From: Nitrospira sp.
GTDB lineage: Bacteria > Nitrospirota > Nitrospiria > Nitrospirales > Nitrospiraceae
Length of the DNA stretch: 32,969 nt
Assembly (NCBI GenBank): GCA_005116895.1
Contig: SWDO01000023.1
Span: forward strand, 126,111-159,079
Direction: 5' to 3'
Position 1 is the stretch's first letter. Each line of letters starts with the position of its first letter. Shown here piece by piece: positions 8,769 to 15,858 of this stretch. The position numbers were made by a program, and so were the translations under genes. A model generated the notes under the pieces. The model worked only from the letters and a program-made list of their open reading frames with translations. It had not been told where the DNA came from and did not search any database.

Positions 8769-9541
8769 GTCTCTCCTCGATGTGACGGCGTCTTCTGCAG
8801 CTGTTGTGCGGCTGAGTGATCAAGCATCCACACGAGTCGACCCGACGCAGGCGATATCCTCGCCGCTGGCAAAGACCGATCCTCGTCGGACTTGGGCTCA
8901 AGAATTCTACGGACGATGTCGGCCTTACCGGCCCCAGTCACGAGGAACAGTACCACAGCCGCGTGATTCAAGACACCTAGGGTCAATGTGAGGCGAGACC
9001 TGATGCCTGTGGGAGCGTGACCAACTATGACGATCCTCTTATCTTCCTGCAAGGCTGGGGTTCCGGGAAAGAGCGATGCGGTGTGCCCATCTTCCCCGAT
9101 CCCTAGAAGCACGAGGTCCAGAACCGGAATCCGTGGAGCCGGGCTATTCGTCAGCCGTCGAAGCGTTGCTTCGTACTCCTGAGCTGCAGCCGTTGCGTCG
9201 TCACTCTCGCCGTTCATGCCGTATACCTGCTCCGGTCGAATATTCAGCGGTTGAAAGAGCTCCGTCTGCGCCATCCGAAAATTGCTTTCTGGATGGTCCG
9301 GTGGCGTACAGCGTTCGTCACCAAACAGAAAGACCATACGCGACCAATCGAATCGTGCGCTCCATTCGGGAGTTGCCAGGACTTGATAGAGCGTCTTCGG
9401 GGTGGACCCTCCAGAGAGGGCGATGAGGCACCGGCCGTGAGCTTGAATCGCTTGTTGGCTCACTGAAAGGATCAAGGAAGCAGCCGTCTGTCCCCACTCC
9501 TGGGTGCCCGGCGCAATGCGGATGTCTGGCGTGGCGGCCAT
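8765..9541 (-). CDS. pgl: 6-phosphogluconolactonase (DevB/SOL type)
   Basis: The 258-residue protein has the family motifs ALSGGSTPKTLY, FGDERCTPPDHPESN and GIGEDGHTASLFPG in the expected order. It hydrolyses 6-phosphoglucono-lactone to 6-phosphogluconate, the second step of the oxidative pentose phosphate pathway. It begins one base after the pgi stop codon and overlaps glk by four bases, so it sits inside the operon. Its usual partner, glucose-6-phosphate dehydrogenase (zwf), is not in the window. Confidence 0.95.
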   Translation of the reverse strand: MAATPDIRIAPGTQEWGQTAASLILSVSQQAIQAHGRCLIALSGGSTPKTLYQVLATPEWSARFDWSRMVFLFGDERCTPPDHPESNFRMAQTELFQPLNIRPEQVYGMNGESDDATAAAQEYEATLRRLTNSPAPRIPVLDLVLLGIGEDGHTASLFPGTPALQEDKRIVIVGHAPTGIRSRLTLTLGVLNHAAVVLFLVTGAGKADIVRRILEPKSDEDRSLPAARISPASGRLVWMLDHSAAQQLQKTPSHRGET

Positions 9542-9542
9542 A

Positions 9543-11234
9543 TCAGCGGGAAGCGCGCTTGGGACGTTTCTTCAATATTCCACGCCGTCGGCCTGATGAG
9601 GCCGGTACCAGTGCCGCCGTGATCGTGTTCACCGTGGCGACCTGGTCACGCCCTAATTGAACCCGAATCGCATGACGATCGTGCGCTCGCAGTGATGCCA
9701 GATCACCGACTGCCTGAGCCTGGGCCAACGTGCCAAACGAGAATGGTTTGCCGGGAATGGCAGTGTCCGGCGACATCCGGTCCACGAGCTCAAGAAAGAC
9801 CCCGGTCTTGGGACCGCCTTTGTGGAGCTGTCCGGTTGAATGAAGATACCGAGGCCCGTATCCAAATGTGGTCGCAACGCGATGTCTCGTCATCAGAGCT
9901 TGGCGGAGACGACGCACCGCTGTTTCAAACGGGCGTGATGGCGTGGTGTATGCCATTACTGAAAGATAGGTTCCGGGATGAAGCTGGCTCGCGAGATCGT
10001 GTGCGACGTCTTTGGGATGGCTACTCACCTGTTCTGGCAAGCGTCCGGTCGATTGGAATGTGTCCAGAACCCGATTGGTGTTGTCTTTACTCTCTTGTAC
10101 ATTGGGTTGATCGAAGGGATGGATCCCGAGCACATGCCCAGCGATCGCCGTCGCACACTCCCACCGAAAAAACTCGGCCCCGAGATCATAGCGATCGCGC
10201 AAGTCAAACTGCAGGACTGGGTGTTTGGCCTTAGCAAGCGCTTGCACAGCCCGATCGAGCGCCCCGCTCTTTTCTCCTTTGAGTTTGAGATAGACAAAGC
10301 AACGGTCGGTTCCATACGCACTCGGTTTTAACACCGGTTCCTGTGCGATAGGGATGAGGCCTGTGCCTTCTTTGCCCGTACTTTCCGCAAGAAGCTGCTC
10401 GACCCAGAGCCCGAACGTCGCAAGCGACGGTGACGCAATGACCGTCACCTTATCGCGTCCAGTCTTGGCAAGGCTCCCCATCACTGCACCGAGATAGGCA
10501 CCAGGATTCGCCTTGGCGTCTTCCTGCTGGCGGCATCGTTCCGCCATGCCGGCGGCACGGTCCAAAAGCCGGGTGATATCGAGTCCAAGGAGCGCGGCGG
10601 GTACCAGACCAAAGAGAGAGAGCACCGAGTAGCGCCCGCCAATATCGGCTGGGTTGGTGAAGATCTGCCCAAATCCATAGCCCCGCGCCATTTTTTCTAA
10701 GCCGGTCCCCGGGTCGGTAATCGCGACAAACTGCTTTCCTCCATGATTCCCTTTGGCCTTCGTCACGAGTTTCCAAAAGTGGGCGAAGAGTGACATGACT
10801 TCAATCGTTCCACCGGATTTGCTCGCCACGAGAAAGAGAGTCCGCGATGGAGAAATGGCCTTCGTGACCTGCCGAACCCAGCCAGGAACAGTTGAGTCCA
10901 ATACCCACAAGCGCGGAGACCCTTTCTGAGCGCCAAACACTGTGCGGAACACCTCAGGCCCAAGACTGCTGCCGCCCATACCCAGGAGCACTACATCCTT
11001 GACCTTCATCTCCTTAGCCGTGGACACACAATTGCGTAGGTGTCCGAGCTGTTGCGGCATCTGATCCTGCAACGTCAACCATCCCAACCGGTCGACAATC
11101 TCTCTGGGATCCTGCTTCCAGACCCGATGGTCTTTCGCCCAGAGGCGCTCAATGATCTGCGCCTGAGTCAGCGCATCAAGAGCCGGATTGACTGTGGATT
11201 GGAAGAATGCTGGAAGCTTGTCACCCATTCGCAT
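9543..11234 (-). CDS. pgi: Glucose-6-phosphate isomerase
   Basis: The protein has 563 residues with two SIS-type sugar-isomerase domains: GMGGSSLGPEVFR at about 86-98, SKSGGTIE at about 138-145 and ESTGKEGTG further on, all phosphoglucose isomerase landmarks. It interconverts glucose 6-phosphate and fructose 6-phosphate. The overall look resembles the isomerase half of the bifunctional transaldolase/phosphoglucose isomerase proteins, but no transaldolase domain is attached and no tal gene is next to it. The ATG at 11234 has a strong GGGAGG site nine bases upstream. It is the first gene of the pgi-pgl-glk-rpiA-aminopeptidase operon. The C-terminus is strongly basic (GRRRGILKKRPKRASR), which is unusual. 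Confidence 0.92.
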   Translation of the reverse strand: MRMGDKLPAFFQSTVNPALDALTQAQIIERLWAKDHRVWKQDPREIVDRLGWLTLQDQMPQQLGHLRNCVSTAKEMKVKDVVLLGMGGSSLGPEVFRTVFGAQKGSPRLWVLDSTVPGWVRQVTKAISPSRTLFLVASKSGGTIEVMSLFAHFWKLVTKAKGNHGGKQFVAITDPGTGLEKMARGYGFGQIFTNPADIGGRYSVLSLFGLVPAALLGLDITRLLDRAAGMAERCRQQEDAKANPGAYLGAVMGSLAKTGRDKVTVIASPSLATFGLWVEQLLAESTGKEGTGLIPIAQEPVLKPSAYGTDRCFVYLKLKGEKSGALDRAVQALAKAKHPVLQFDLRDRYDLGAEFFRWECATAIAGHVLGIHPFDQPNVQESKDNTNRVLDTFQSTGRLPEQVSSHPKDVAHDLASQLHPGTYLSVMAYTTPSRPFETAVRRLRQALMTRHRVATTFGYGPRYLHSTGQLHKGGPKTGVFLELVDRMSPDTAIPGKPFSFGTLAQAQAVGDLASLRAHDRHAIRVQLGRDQVATVNTITAALVPASSGRRRGILKKRPKRASR

Positions 11235-11292
11235 AGCTATCGACCTCCCGCCTCAATGAGATTGTGGTAGTGGAGATGGTGAGTGATCCTCC

Positions 11293-11321
11293 GCATCTTA
11301 TGGAGTCGGTCTAAAAAAGGC
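11293..11321 (-). promoter_or_regulatory. Candidate sigma70 promoter of the pgi operon
   Basis: On the minus strand TTGCCT (11321-11316) and TAAGAT (11298-11293) lie 17 bases apart, each matching consensus in four of six positions. Initiation near 11286 would give a leader of about 50 bases before pgi. The hexamers are moderate, so this is only a candidate. Confidence 0.33.
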
Positions 11322-11419
11322 AACGCTTCTTGGTGTCTTTGCATACAAGCCCATGTGCTGTTGGTGAAGAGTTACGTGACCCATCGGACGGTCGTCCCCG
11401 TTGCCGATTGGTCAGCTGC

Positions 11420-12061
11420 TTATTTGTCGGTTGGCCGGCGAATGAGGGTCGCCATTCCGTCCACCAGCGACCAGGCCAAGGACTGCGCATGGTCGACCGA
11501 GATGGTGAGTTGCAGATGAGGTGTCGGTGTTGATGGGGCATCGGTGAAGAGCGAGCTGGCCCAATGTTGCACGTGATGCCACCCTGATTTTCCCAGAATG
11601 GCGGCGCCGCGAAGGAGGGTTTCGCCGGCTGTCGAGGGAACCACGGCAATAGTCATCAGAGGCGAACATGACAAGACATAGTCGGTAGGCATGTCGGCGA
11701 GTGAAATCGGCTCCTGTTCACCTGCGGCACCCGGATCGATTTTTCGTCGGACGACTGATGGTCGTGCAATCAGCTTGTGTATCCCTTTCAATTCGTTTCG
11801 CGATTCACTAGACCAGCGAATGATCGGAATCTGGTGGAGCCCGATTCCACGACCTTTAATCTGGATAGTGCTCCCAACCAGATCGATCAGCACATAGGTC
11901 TGTGGGCGTGCCGCGAGCTTGAGTTCTTCCTCGAGCACCCGCGTCGCTTCTTTCAGCCCTTGTGCGTCGTTGAGCTGCAGATCAGGGAAGGCCTCGAACT
12001 CCTTGCCCCAGCTTGGCGTGGTGAAGACGAAGAGGATCAAAATGGCGCAGAGTTTCATCAT
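11420..12061 (-). CDS. Exported protein of unknown function in the L,D-transpeptidase cluster
   Basis: The roughly 213-residue product opens with a short hydrophobic signal (MKLCAILILFVF, then TTPSWGKE), which predicts cleavage near residue 20 and export. I do not recognise a domain. The mature part holds a segment (YVLIDLVGSTIQIKGRG) similar in style to the strand opening of YkuD domains, but there is no histidine-glycine or cysteine active site, so it is not an active L,D-transpeptidase. A TTG at 12064 and ATGs at 12061 and 12058 are all possible starts; I chose the first ATG. It begins about 25 bases after the neighbouring transpeptidase gene ends, so it is probably co-transcribed and may assist it. 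Confidence 0.72.
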   Translation of the reverse strand: MMKLCAILILFVFTTPSWGKEFEAFPDLQLNDAQGLKEATRVLEEELKLAARPQTYVLIDLVGSTIQIKGRGIGLHQIPIIRWSSESRNELKGIHKLIARPSVVRRKIDPGAAGEQEPISLADMPTDYVLSCSPLMTIAVVPSTAGETLLRGAAILGKSGWHHVQHWASSLFTDAPSTPTPHLQLTISVDHAQSLAWSLVDGMATLIRRPTDK

Positions 12062-12085
12062 CAATATCTGCGCACTGTTGAGGGG

Positions 12086-12745
12086 TCAAAAGATCATGAT
12101 GGGTGTCCCCACTCGGGCGAGCGTGTAGACACCTTTAAGATCGCTGTCATTCAGCCGGATGCATCCATGTGTCACATTCTTCCCCAACAATCGGGTATAG
12201 AGCGTCCCGTGGATGAAGTAGCCTTTTCCAAAACCCAGCGCATAATCGCCCAGCACACCTTGTTCTGCTCGTTCGCTGGCGTTTTGCGGAACAGCGAGCC
12301 CTTCTTCGATAAATGCCCAATCCGGCTTGATCCACGTGGGATTCGTTAATTTTGTCTTCACGAGAAATTCTCCTCGTGGCGTATCAAAAACCCACTGGCT
12401 ATTTCCTTCTCCTGGTTTGTCAAGAATGACTCCGCTCCCGGTCGACGCAATGGCGTCGAGCACCACTTTCTCTTGATGCTTCACATAGAGTCGGTTTCTG
12501 GCCGTATCGACCACGATGTAGTGCTGATTCGGTATGAGTTGGGATAACTGCTTGGAGAGCACCTTATACCGATCTTGCAATGGTCGCAGACTGGCTTTGT
12601 CCTGGACGGGAGACGTGTGAACCACGTGGGAATCTTCGGGCACTATGCGTTTAGTCGTCGGGGCATTCACGACCAGGAGCAGAAGCAAAGCGCCCGCAGC
12701 GGTTGCAAGAAGGAGTCGGCCCATTGGTCTACGCTCAGATTTCAT
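12086..12745 (-). CDS. L,D-transpeptidase (YkuD domain), membrane anchored
   Basis: After a short basic start there is one transmembrane helix (LLLATAAGALLLLLVV), then about 40 linker residues and a YkuD catalytic domain. The active site is complete: HGT near the C-terminus (His179 from the chosen ATG) and THGCIRLND with Cys195. The enzyme would act in the periplasm, making 3-3 peptidoglycan cross-links or attaching proteins to peptidoglycan. I use the ATG at 12745; a TTG at 12760 and an ATG at 12724 are alternatives, and none has an ideal ribosome site. It overlaps the end of the second transpeptidase gene by a few bases, indicating coupled translation. Confidence 0.9.
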   Translation of the reverse strand: MKSERRPMGRLLLATAAGALLLLLVVNAPTTKRIVPEDSHVVHTSPVQDKASLRPLQDRYKVLSKQLSQLIPNQHYIVVDTARNRLYVKHQEKVVLDAIASTGSGVILDKPGEGNSQWVFDTPRGEFLVKTKLTNPTWIKPDWAFIEEGLAVPQNASERAEQGVLGDYALGFGKGYFIHGTLYTRLLGKNVTHGCIRLNDSDLKGVYTLARVGTPIMIF

Positions 12746-13868
12746 CTCTCCGTTGGACAAGTTCCGATAGGGCCAGGGCTACCGCATTCTCTCTCGTCAA
12801 GGCACCCACGATCGTGACCGGTGTCCCGACAGAGACGCCTTCGTAGAGAACCGTCATATTCGGATTATCGAGCATGACACAGCCAAGGGTCTGCGCCAAC
12901 AGTTCATTATCGGCTCCATGGATCTCGATCTGGCCTCCAATGCCTTTGGCCTGTCCGATTCTTCCGGACTTCTTCGCATAGTTGAATCGCCGCCGATCTT
13001 CGGCATTGGGATAATCTAGGGCCAGAGCTCGATAGAATTGCGTCTGCCCTTGGCCTCGCTTATCCATCACACGATACCGACCTTCCGGTGTCGCTCCGTC
13101 CCCCTGAAACTGCTTTTCCAACATGCCATTGAACCCCAACCGAACGCGATATGATAGCACCTTCCGTCCGTTCTTGTAGAGGGTCAATTCTCGATCGGCT
13201 TTGCTCACCACGATGGCCGTTGACTGGTGGATACGCGACCAATCGATGGTCTGCTTGGCCATGGTTTGCCAATACGCGATTCGGCTCGCGTCGGCATATC
13301 GTCCCAATTCTTGACTGAGCAATGAAGCCTGGGCCTTGAGCGCATGATCCGCTTTCACCGCTGCTTGCATGGCTCGTTGGAAGTCTTTTTGTTCGAAGAA
13401 GGAACGAGCTTGTTTAACCAGAAGATCCGTTTGAACGACTCGTTCTCCTAAGAGGATGCGCCCATCGATCGATTCGACTCTCGAGGTAATCGCATGAAGC
13501 TGTTCTTCAAGGCGCGCCACCGTGGCTTGCGCCGTGCGGTGCTGCGAGGCTTGCCGCTCATGAAGCTGGGAGACTGTACGTTCGCTCGTGATGTACAGCC
13601 GGCGGAGTTCATTCTCAAGATCACTCGCTTCCCATGGCCATCTGATCAGATCATCGTCCAATTGGACGCGCGCTTTCAGAGAAACCCATTGGCGAACAAA
13701 CTGCCTATACTCCTCAGGCGCAGCTTCCGGAGCTCGCAATGCGATCAAGTCTTGGTCGATGGCCTCAAGGGCAACAAGGAGGTCAGGCGGAACGGCTTGA
13801 ACACACCCGGTTACGCAGAGGACGCAGAGGATCGCAGCAAGCGTCGTATGAGTCTGGTTCGGCGTCAT
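12735..13868 (-). CDS. Lipoprotein with coiled coil and divergent L,D-transpeptidase (YkuD) domain
   Basis: The N-terminal signal ends in the lipobox VTGC (Cys22). Residues about 85-190 are mostly helical and probably coiled coil, rich in E, Q, R and L. A YkuD-like domain covers about residues 215-355. The catalytic His317 (IHGAD) and Cys330 are present, but the usual S/T-H-G-C-x-R around the cysteine reads TLGCVMLDN, so the His before Gly and the Arg are replaced. YafK-type enzymes also lack that His, so activity is possible. The 377-residue protein would sit on a membrane facing the periplasm. It lies eight bases after the DUF4398-like lipoprotein gene and overlaps the next transpeptidase gene, so the three form one unit. 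Confidence 0.85.
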   Translation of the reverse strand: MTPNQTHTTLAAILCVLCVTGCVQAVPPDLLVALEAIDQDLIALRAPEAAPEEYRQFVRQWVSLKARVQLDDDLIRWPWEASDLENELRRLYITSERTVSQLHERQASQHRTAQATVARLEEQLHAITSRVESIDGRILLGERVVQTDLLVKQARSFFEQKDFQRAMQAAVKADHALKAQASLLSQELGRYADASRIAYWQTMAKQTIDWSRIHQSTAIVVSKADRELTLYKNGRKVLSYRVRLGFNGMLEKQFQGDGATPEGRYRVMDKRGQGQTQFYRALALDYPNAEDRRRFNYAKKSGRIGQAKGIGGQIEIHGADNELLAQTLGCVMLDNPNMTVLYEGVSVGTPVTIVGALTRENAVALALSELVQRRDEI

Positions 13869-13876
13869 GTCGTACG

Positions 13877-14488
13877 CTATCGTTTCCTCGCAGGTCTTCC
13901 TTTGCCCACCTTCGCTAGTGCGTTCTGTATTTCGGCTGACACGCTTTGGCTCATGTCGTGAATAGCCTTCGCCTGGGTTTGCGCAGCCGGATAATCTTCT
14001 TTGTCGATCGATGCCTGAACCTGTTTCAGTAACGACTTGAGCCCTTCTACGTCGTTCCTGATAGCCTCCACTGCGGCGCGATCTTTTCCAACCGGTGCCT
14101 TGGCGACTAAATCTTGCGTGGCTTTCACTGCCTCTTCGGCGACTTGTTGAGCTTGTAAGGCAGCTGCCTTAGCCTCTTCCTTTTTTAGCGTCGCGGCCGT
14201 CTTGATCCGTTCACTATCGGCTTTGGCCGAGGCAGACAGTTGTTGGGCCTTGCCATAGTCTCGAAGGAGTGTGAATTTTCCATCTTGATCAGTGACTTCT
14301 TTCCGCAAGGCGGCGAGGGTCCCTTCCAGCTTGGCATACTCATCAGCGCTATAGGTGGCCGCGCCACTCTCCTGTGCATCTTTGAGAGCCTTTTCCGCTT
14401 CCTGGATCTGCTGGGTAGGAGGCTCCGCACATCCAGCAATCATAATGAGAGTCAAGGTTAGAGAGACAAGAGATGCTTTTCTCAACAT
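13877..14488 (-). CDS. DUF4398-like lipoprotein, helical/coiled coil
   Basis: A 203-residue protein with a signal peptide and lipobox IAGC (Cys20). The mature part is almost entirely helical, alanine-, lysine- and glutamate-rich, with heptad-like spacing. The opening after the lipobox (QQIQEAEKALKDAQ) is typical of DUF4398 lipoproteins, which often sit beside OmpA-like or cell-wall genes. A strong AAGGAGG site lies ten bases before the ATG. It is the first confident gene of the envelope operon and probably anchors in a membrane and spans part of the periplasm. The basic C-terminus (GKGRPARKR) could touch peptidoglycan, but this is inference. Confidence 0.8.
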   Translation of the reverse strand: MLRKASLVSLTLTLIMIAGCAEPPTQQIQEAEKALKDAQESGAATYSADEYAKLEGTLAALRKEVTDQDGKFTLLRDYGKAQQLSASAKADSERIKTAATLKKEEAKAAALQAQQVAEEAVKATQDLVAKAPVGKDRAAVEAIRNDVEGLKSLLKQVQASIDKEDYPAAQTQAKAIHDMSQSVSAEIQNALAKVGKGRPARKR

Positions 14489-14529
14489 AACGAAGATTCC
14501 TCCTTACAGGTTCTATCCATCGATTTCGG

Positions 14530-14763
14530 TCAATCCAGCTGTTCTTGCACCCATCCTAAGCGTAGGAGTACCTGATTCGCAGCCGCTGCTACTCCTCCGA
14601 ATAGGATAAAGATTATTTCATGATCGATACGCCAGCTTAACAGACTACGACCTCCTGGCATACTGACACACCAAAAAGATGCAGCAAGCTCGGTGCCACC
14701 GATAATTGTCGGAATCAGGTAACAATTCAATTTATTTCCAATAGTTATGGTGACTTTGCTCAT
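14530..14763 (-). CDS. Possible small protein, unknown function
   Basis: A 77-residue frame begins at an ATG preceded by AGGTG at seven bases and ends 41 bases before the DUF4398-like lipoprotein gene on the same strand. It contains one hydrophobic stretch (IIFILFGGVAAAANQVLL) that could cross the membrane. I do not recognise it. It may be chance reading of an intergenic stretch. Confidence 0.25.
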   Translation of the reverse strand: MSKVTITIGNKLNCYLIPTIIGGTELAASFWCVSMPGGRSLLSWRIDHEIIFILFGGVAAAANQVLLRLGWVQEQLD

Positions 14764-14879
14764 CCCGAGACACCTGACTTTGTGGCACTCTGGTGGCCAA
14801 AGGCAAAAGTGCCTCAATATTTTGGATATTTAGGGGTCGAAGCCAGGCGTACCGACTGATGGTTGGAGACAGCCTGAAA

Positions 14880-14908
14880 TTGACAGGCCCACATGCCTCC
14901 CCTATAAT
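14880..14908 (+). promoter_or_regulatory. Consensus sigma70 promoter for rpmH-rnpA
   Basis: TTGACA (14880-14885) and TATAAT (14903-14908) are both perfect consensus hexamers with the optimal 17-base spacer. Transcription should start near 14915 and give a leader of about 45 bases before rpmH. This fits the high expression expected for a ribosomal protein gene. Confidence 0.85.
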
Positions 14909-14959
14909 CCAGCGTTCATTTGACCTGACTATTCAAAGCGAGGGAACGGAAAGGGGACT

Positions 14960-15097
14960 ATGTCTTTTACATCGCAACAACCGTCCAACTTAAAAAAGAA
15001 GCGTGAGCATGGATTTAGAAAGCGTATGAGCACCAAGAACGGACGCAAGGTGCTGGCCCGCCGGAGGGCTAAGGGACGAGCTCGATTGACTGTCTAG
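14960..15097 (+). CDS. rpmH: 50S ribosomal protein L34 (bL34)
   Basis: A 45-residue, very basic protein that matches L34 along its whole length: [17 protein letters not shown], then [18 protein letters not shown]. The N-terminus is a few residues longer than the common MKRT start. The ATG follows an AAGGGG ribosome site. It is a structural protein of the large ribosomal subunit. It is the first gene after the consensus promoter, and rnpA follows after about 100 bases, the order found in most bacteria. It is easily missed because of its size. Confidence 0.97.
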   Translation: MSFTSQQPSNLKKKREHGFRKRMSTKNGRKVLARRRAKGRARLTV

Positions 15098-15201
15098 GCA
15101 CATCGTGTCGGATCGGCAGGTGTCCTTCGGGTCGCTCTCCAATTCTCTCGCGTTGCTGTTGAGCGTGCGCTCACCTACCAGCTAGAGTCTTCTCCGGGAT
15201 C

Positions 15202-15609
15202 GTGAACGGATGGGATGCGGTGTTGAAACACCTCCTTCATTCAATGACACCGAAACCGCGCATAGACCATGGTATTTTCTTGCGCTGCAGCCGAGATATT
15301 CAGACCGTTAAACAACATGGTCGCCGAACTTCAACCGAGCTCTTCAATCTCTTGGCGCACAAGATGGACGATGCCCCGAGTCGGGTCGGAATTATTGTGG
15401 GAAAGCGATTTGGGAATGCCGTCCGACGCAATCGGGCGAAACGAGTCTTCCGTGAACTGGTAAGGCAATTACATCCGGACTTGGTTCCGGGCCGAGGACT
15501 TCTCGTGTTTCCAAAGCGAGAGGCACTCTTGCAATCCCATGAGGGGTTGGCCCAAGCGTGGAGGACGTCGCTTGAGCGCTTGCATCTGCTTCGAGCAAGG
15601 GCCTATTGA
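15202..15609 (+). CDS. rnpA: Ribonuclease P protein component
   Basis: The signature helix of RnpA is clear: RVGIIVGKRFGNAVRRNR followed by AKRVFRELVR, the RNA-binding RNR region. The product assists the catalytic RNA in removing 5' leaders from tRNA precursors. The 135-residue reading uses a GTG at 15202 with a weak ribosome site. An internal ATG at 15244 would give about 121 residues, nearer the usual length, so the start is uncertain. The gene lies between rpmH and yidD as expected. Confidence 0.93.
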   Translation: MNGWDAVLKHLLHSMTPKPRIDHGIFLRCSRDIQTVKQHGRRTSTELFNLLAHKMDDAPSRVGIIVGKRFGNAVRRNRAKRVFRELVRQLHPDLVPGRGLLVFPKREALLQSHEGLAQAWRTSLERLHLLRARAY

Positions 15610-15610
15610 T

Positions 15611-15820
15611 ATGCGAACACTGTGTCTGTGGCTGATTCGAGGATACCGCATGGTGATTTCCCCTTTGTACGGTCGCACATGCCGATTCGAACCCAGTTGT
15701 TCGCAATACGCCTCAGATGCGATCACGAAATATGGAGCATTGCAGGGGTTTGGCTTAACCATCCTCCGGCTTTTGAAATGTCACCCCTTCCATCCCGGCG
15801 GAGAAGACCCGGTCAAGTAG
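15611..15820 (+). CDS. yidD: Membrane protein insertion efficiency factor YidD
   Basis: This 69-residue protein shows the compact YidD pattern: LIRGYRMVISPLYG, then CRFEPSCSQYASDAI, KYGALQGF and RCHP-like KCHPFHPGG with the end EDPVK. The conserved cysteines are present. YidD is a small membrane-associated protein that helps YidC insert membrane proteins. The ATG lies two bases after the rnpA stop codon. The same frame is open further upstream inside rnpA, but homology begins only at this ATG. yidC follows 38 bases on. Confidence 0.95.
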   Translation: MRTLCLWLIRGYRMVISPLYGRTCRFEPSCSQYASDAITKYGALQGFGLTILRLLKCHPFHPGGEDPVK

Positions 15821-15858
15821 GGACGATCACATCTTTTTAAAGAAAGCATAGCCTCTTC

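Larger units (their letters stand above)
14489..14959. other. Divergent intergenic region between the envelope operon and rpmH
   Basis: These roughly 470 bases separate the leftward envelope genes from rightward rpmH. They hold the rpmH promoter at the right end and the doubtful small frame on the minus strand. Origins are often found near rpmH in other bacteria. I looked for DnaA boxes (TTATCCACA type) and AT-rich repeats and saw none, so I do not call an origin. Confidence 0.4.

Noticed and set aside
12333..12338. CACGTG palindromes at 12333, 12623 and 17719 as further parS sites
   Set aside because: All lie in coding sequence; the best has three mismatches to the 14-base parS core and the others more.
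11777..12349. 190-codon plus-strand frame across the L,D-transpeptidase cluster
   Set aside because: Antisense to two well supported genes and crosses their boundary; composition is not protein-like.
14489..14959. Replication origin next to rpmH
   Set aside because: I looked for DnaA boxes, AT-rich unwinding repeats and a dnaA gene and saw none, though the gene order and parS sites suggest that the origin is not far.
15539..15610. Upstream extension of yidD within rnpA
   Set aside because: The frame is open, but YidD homology begins at the ATG at 15611, directly after the rnpA stop.
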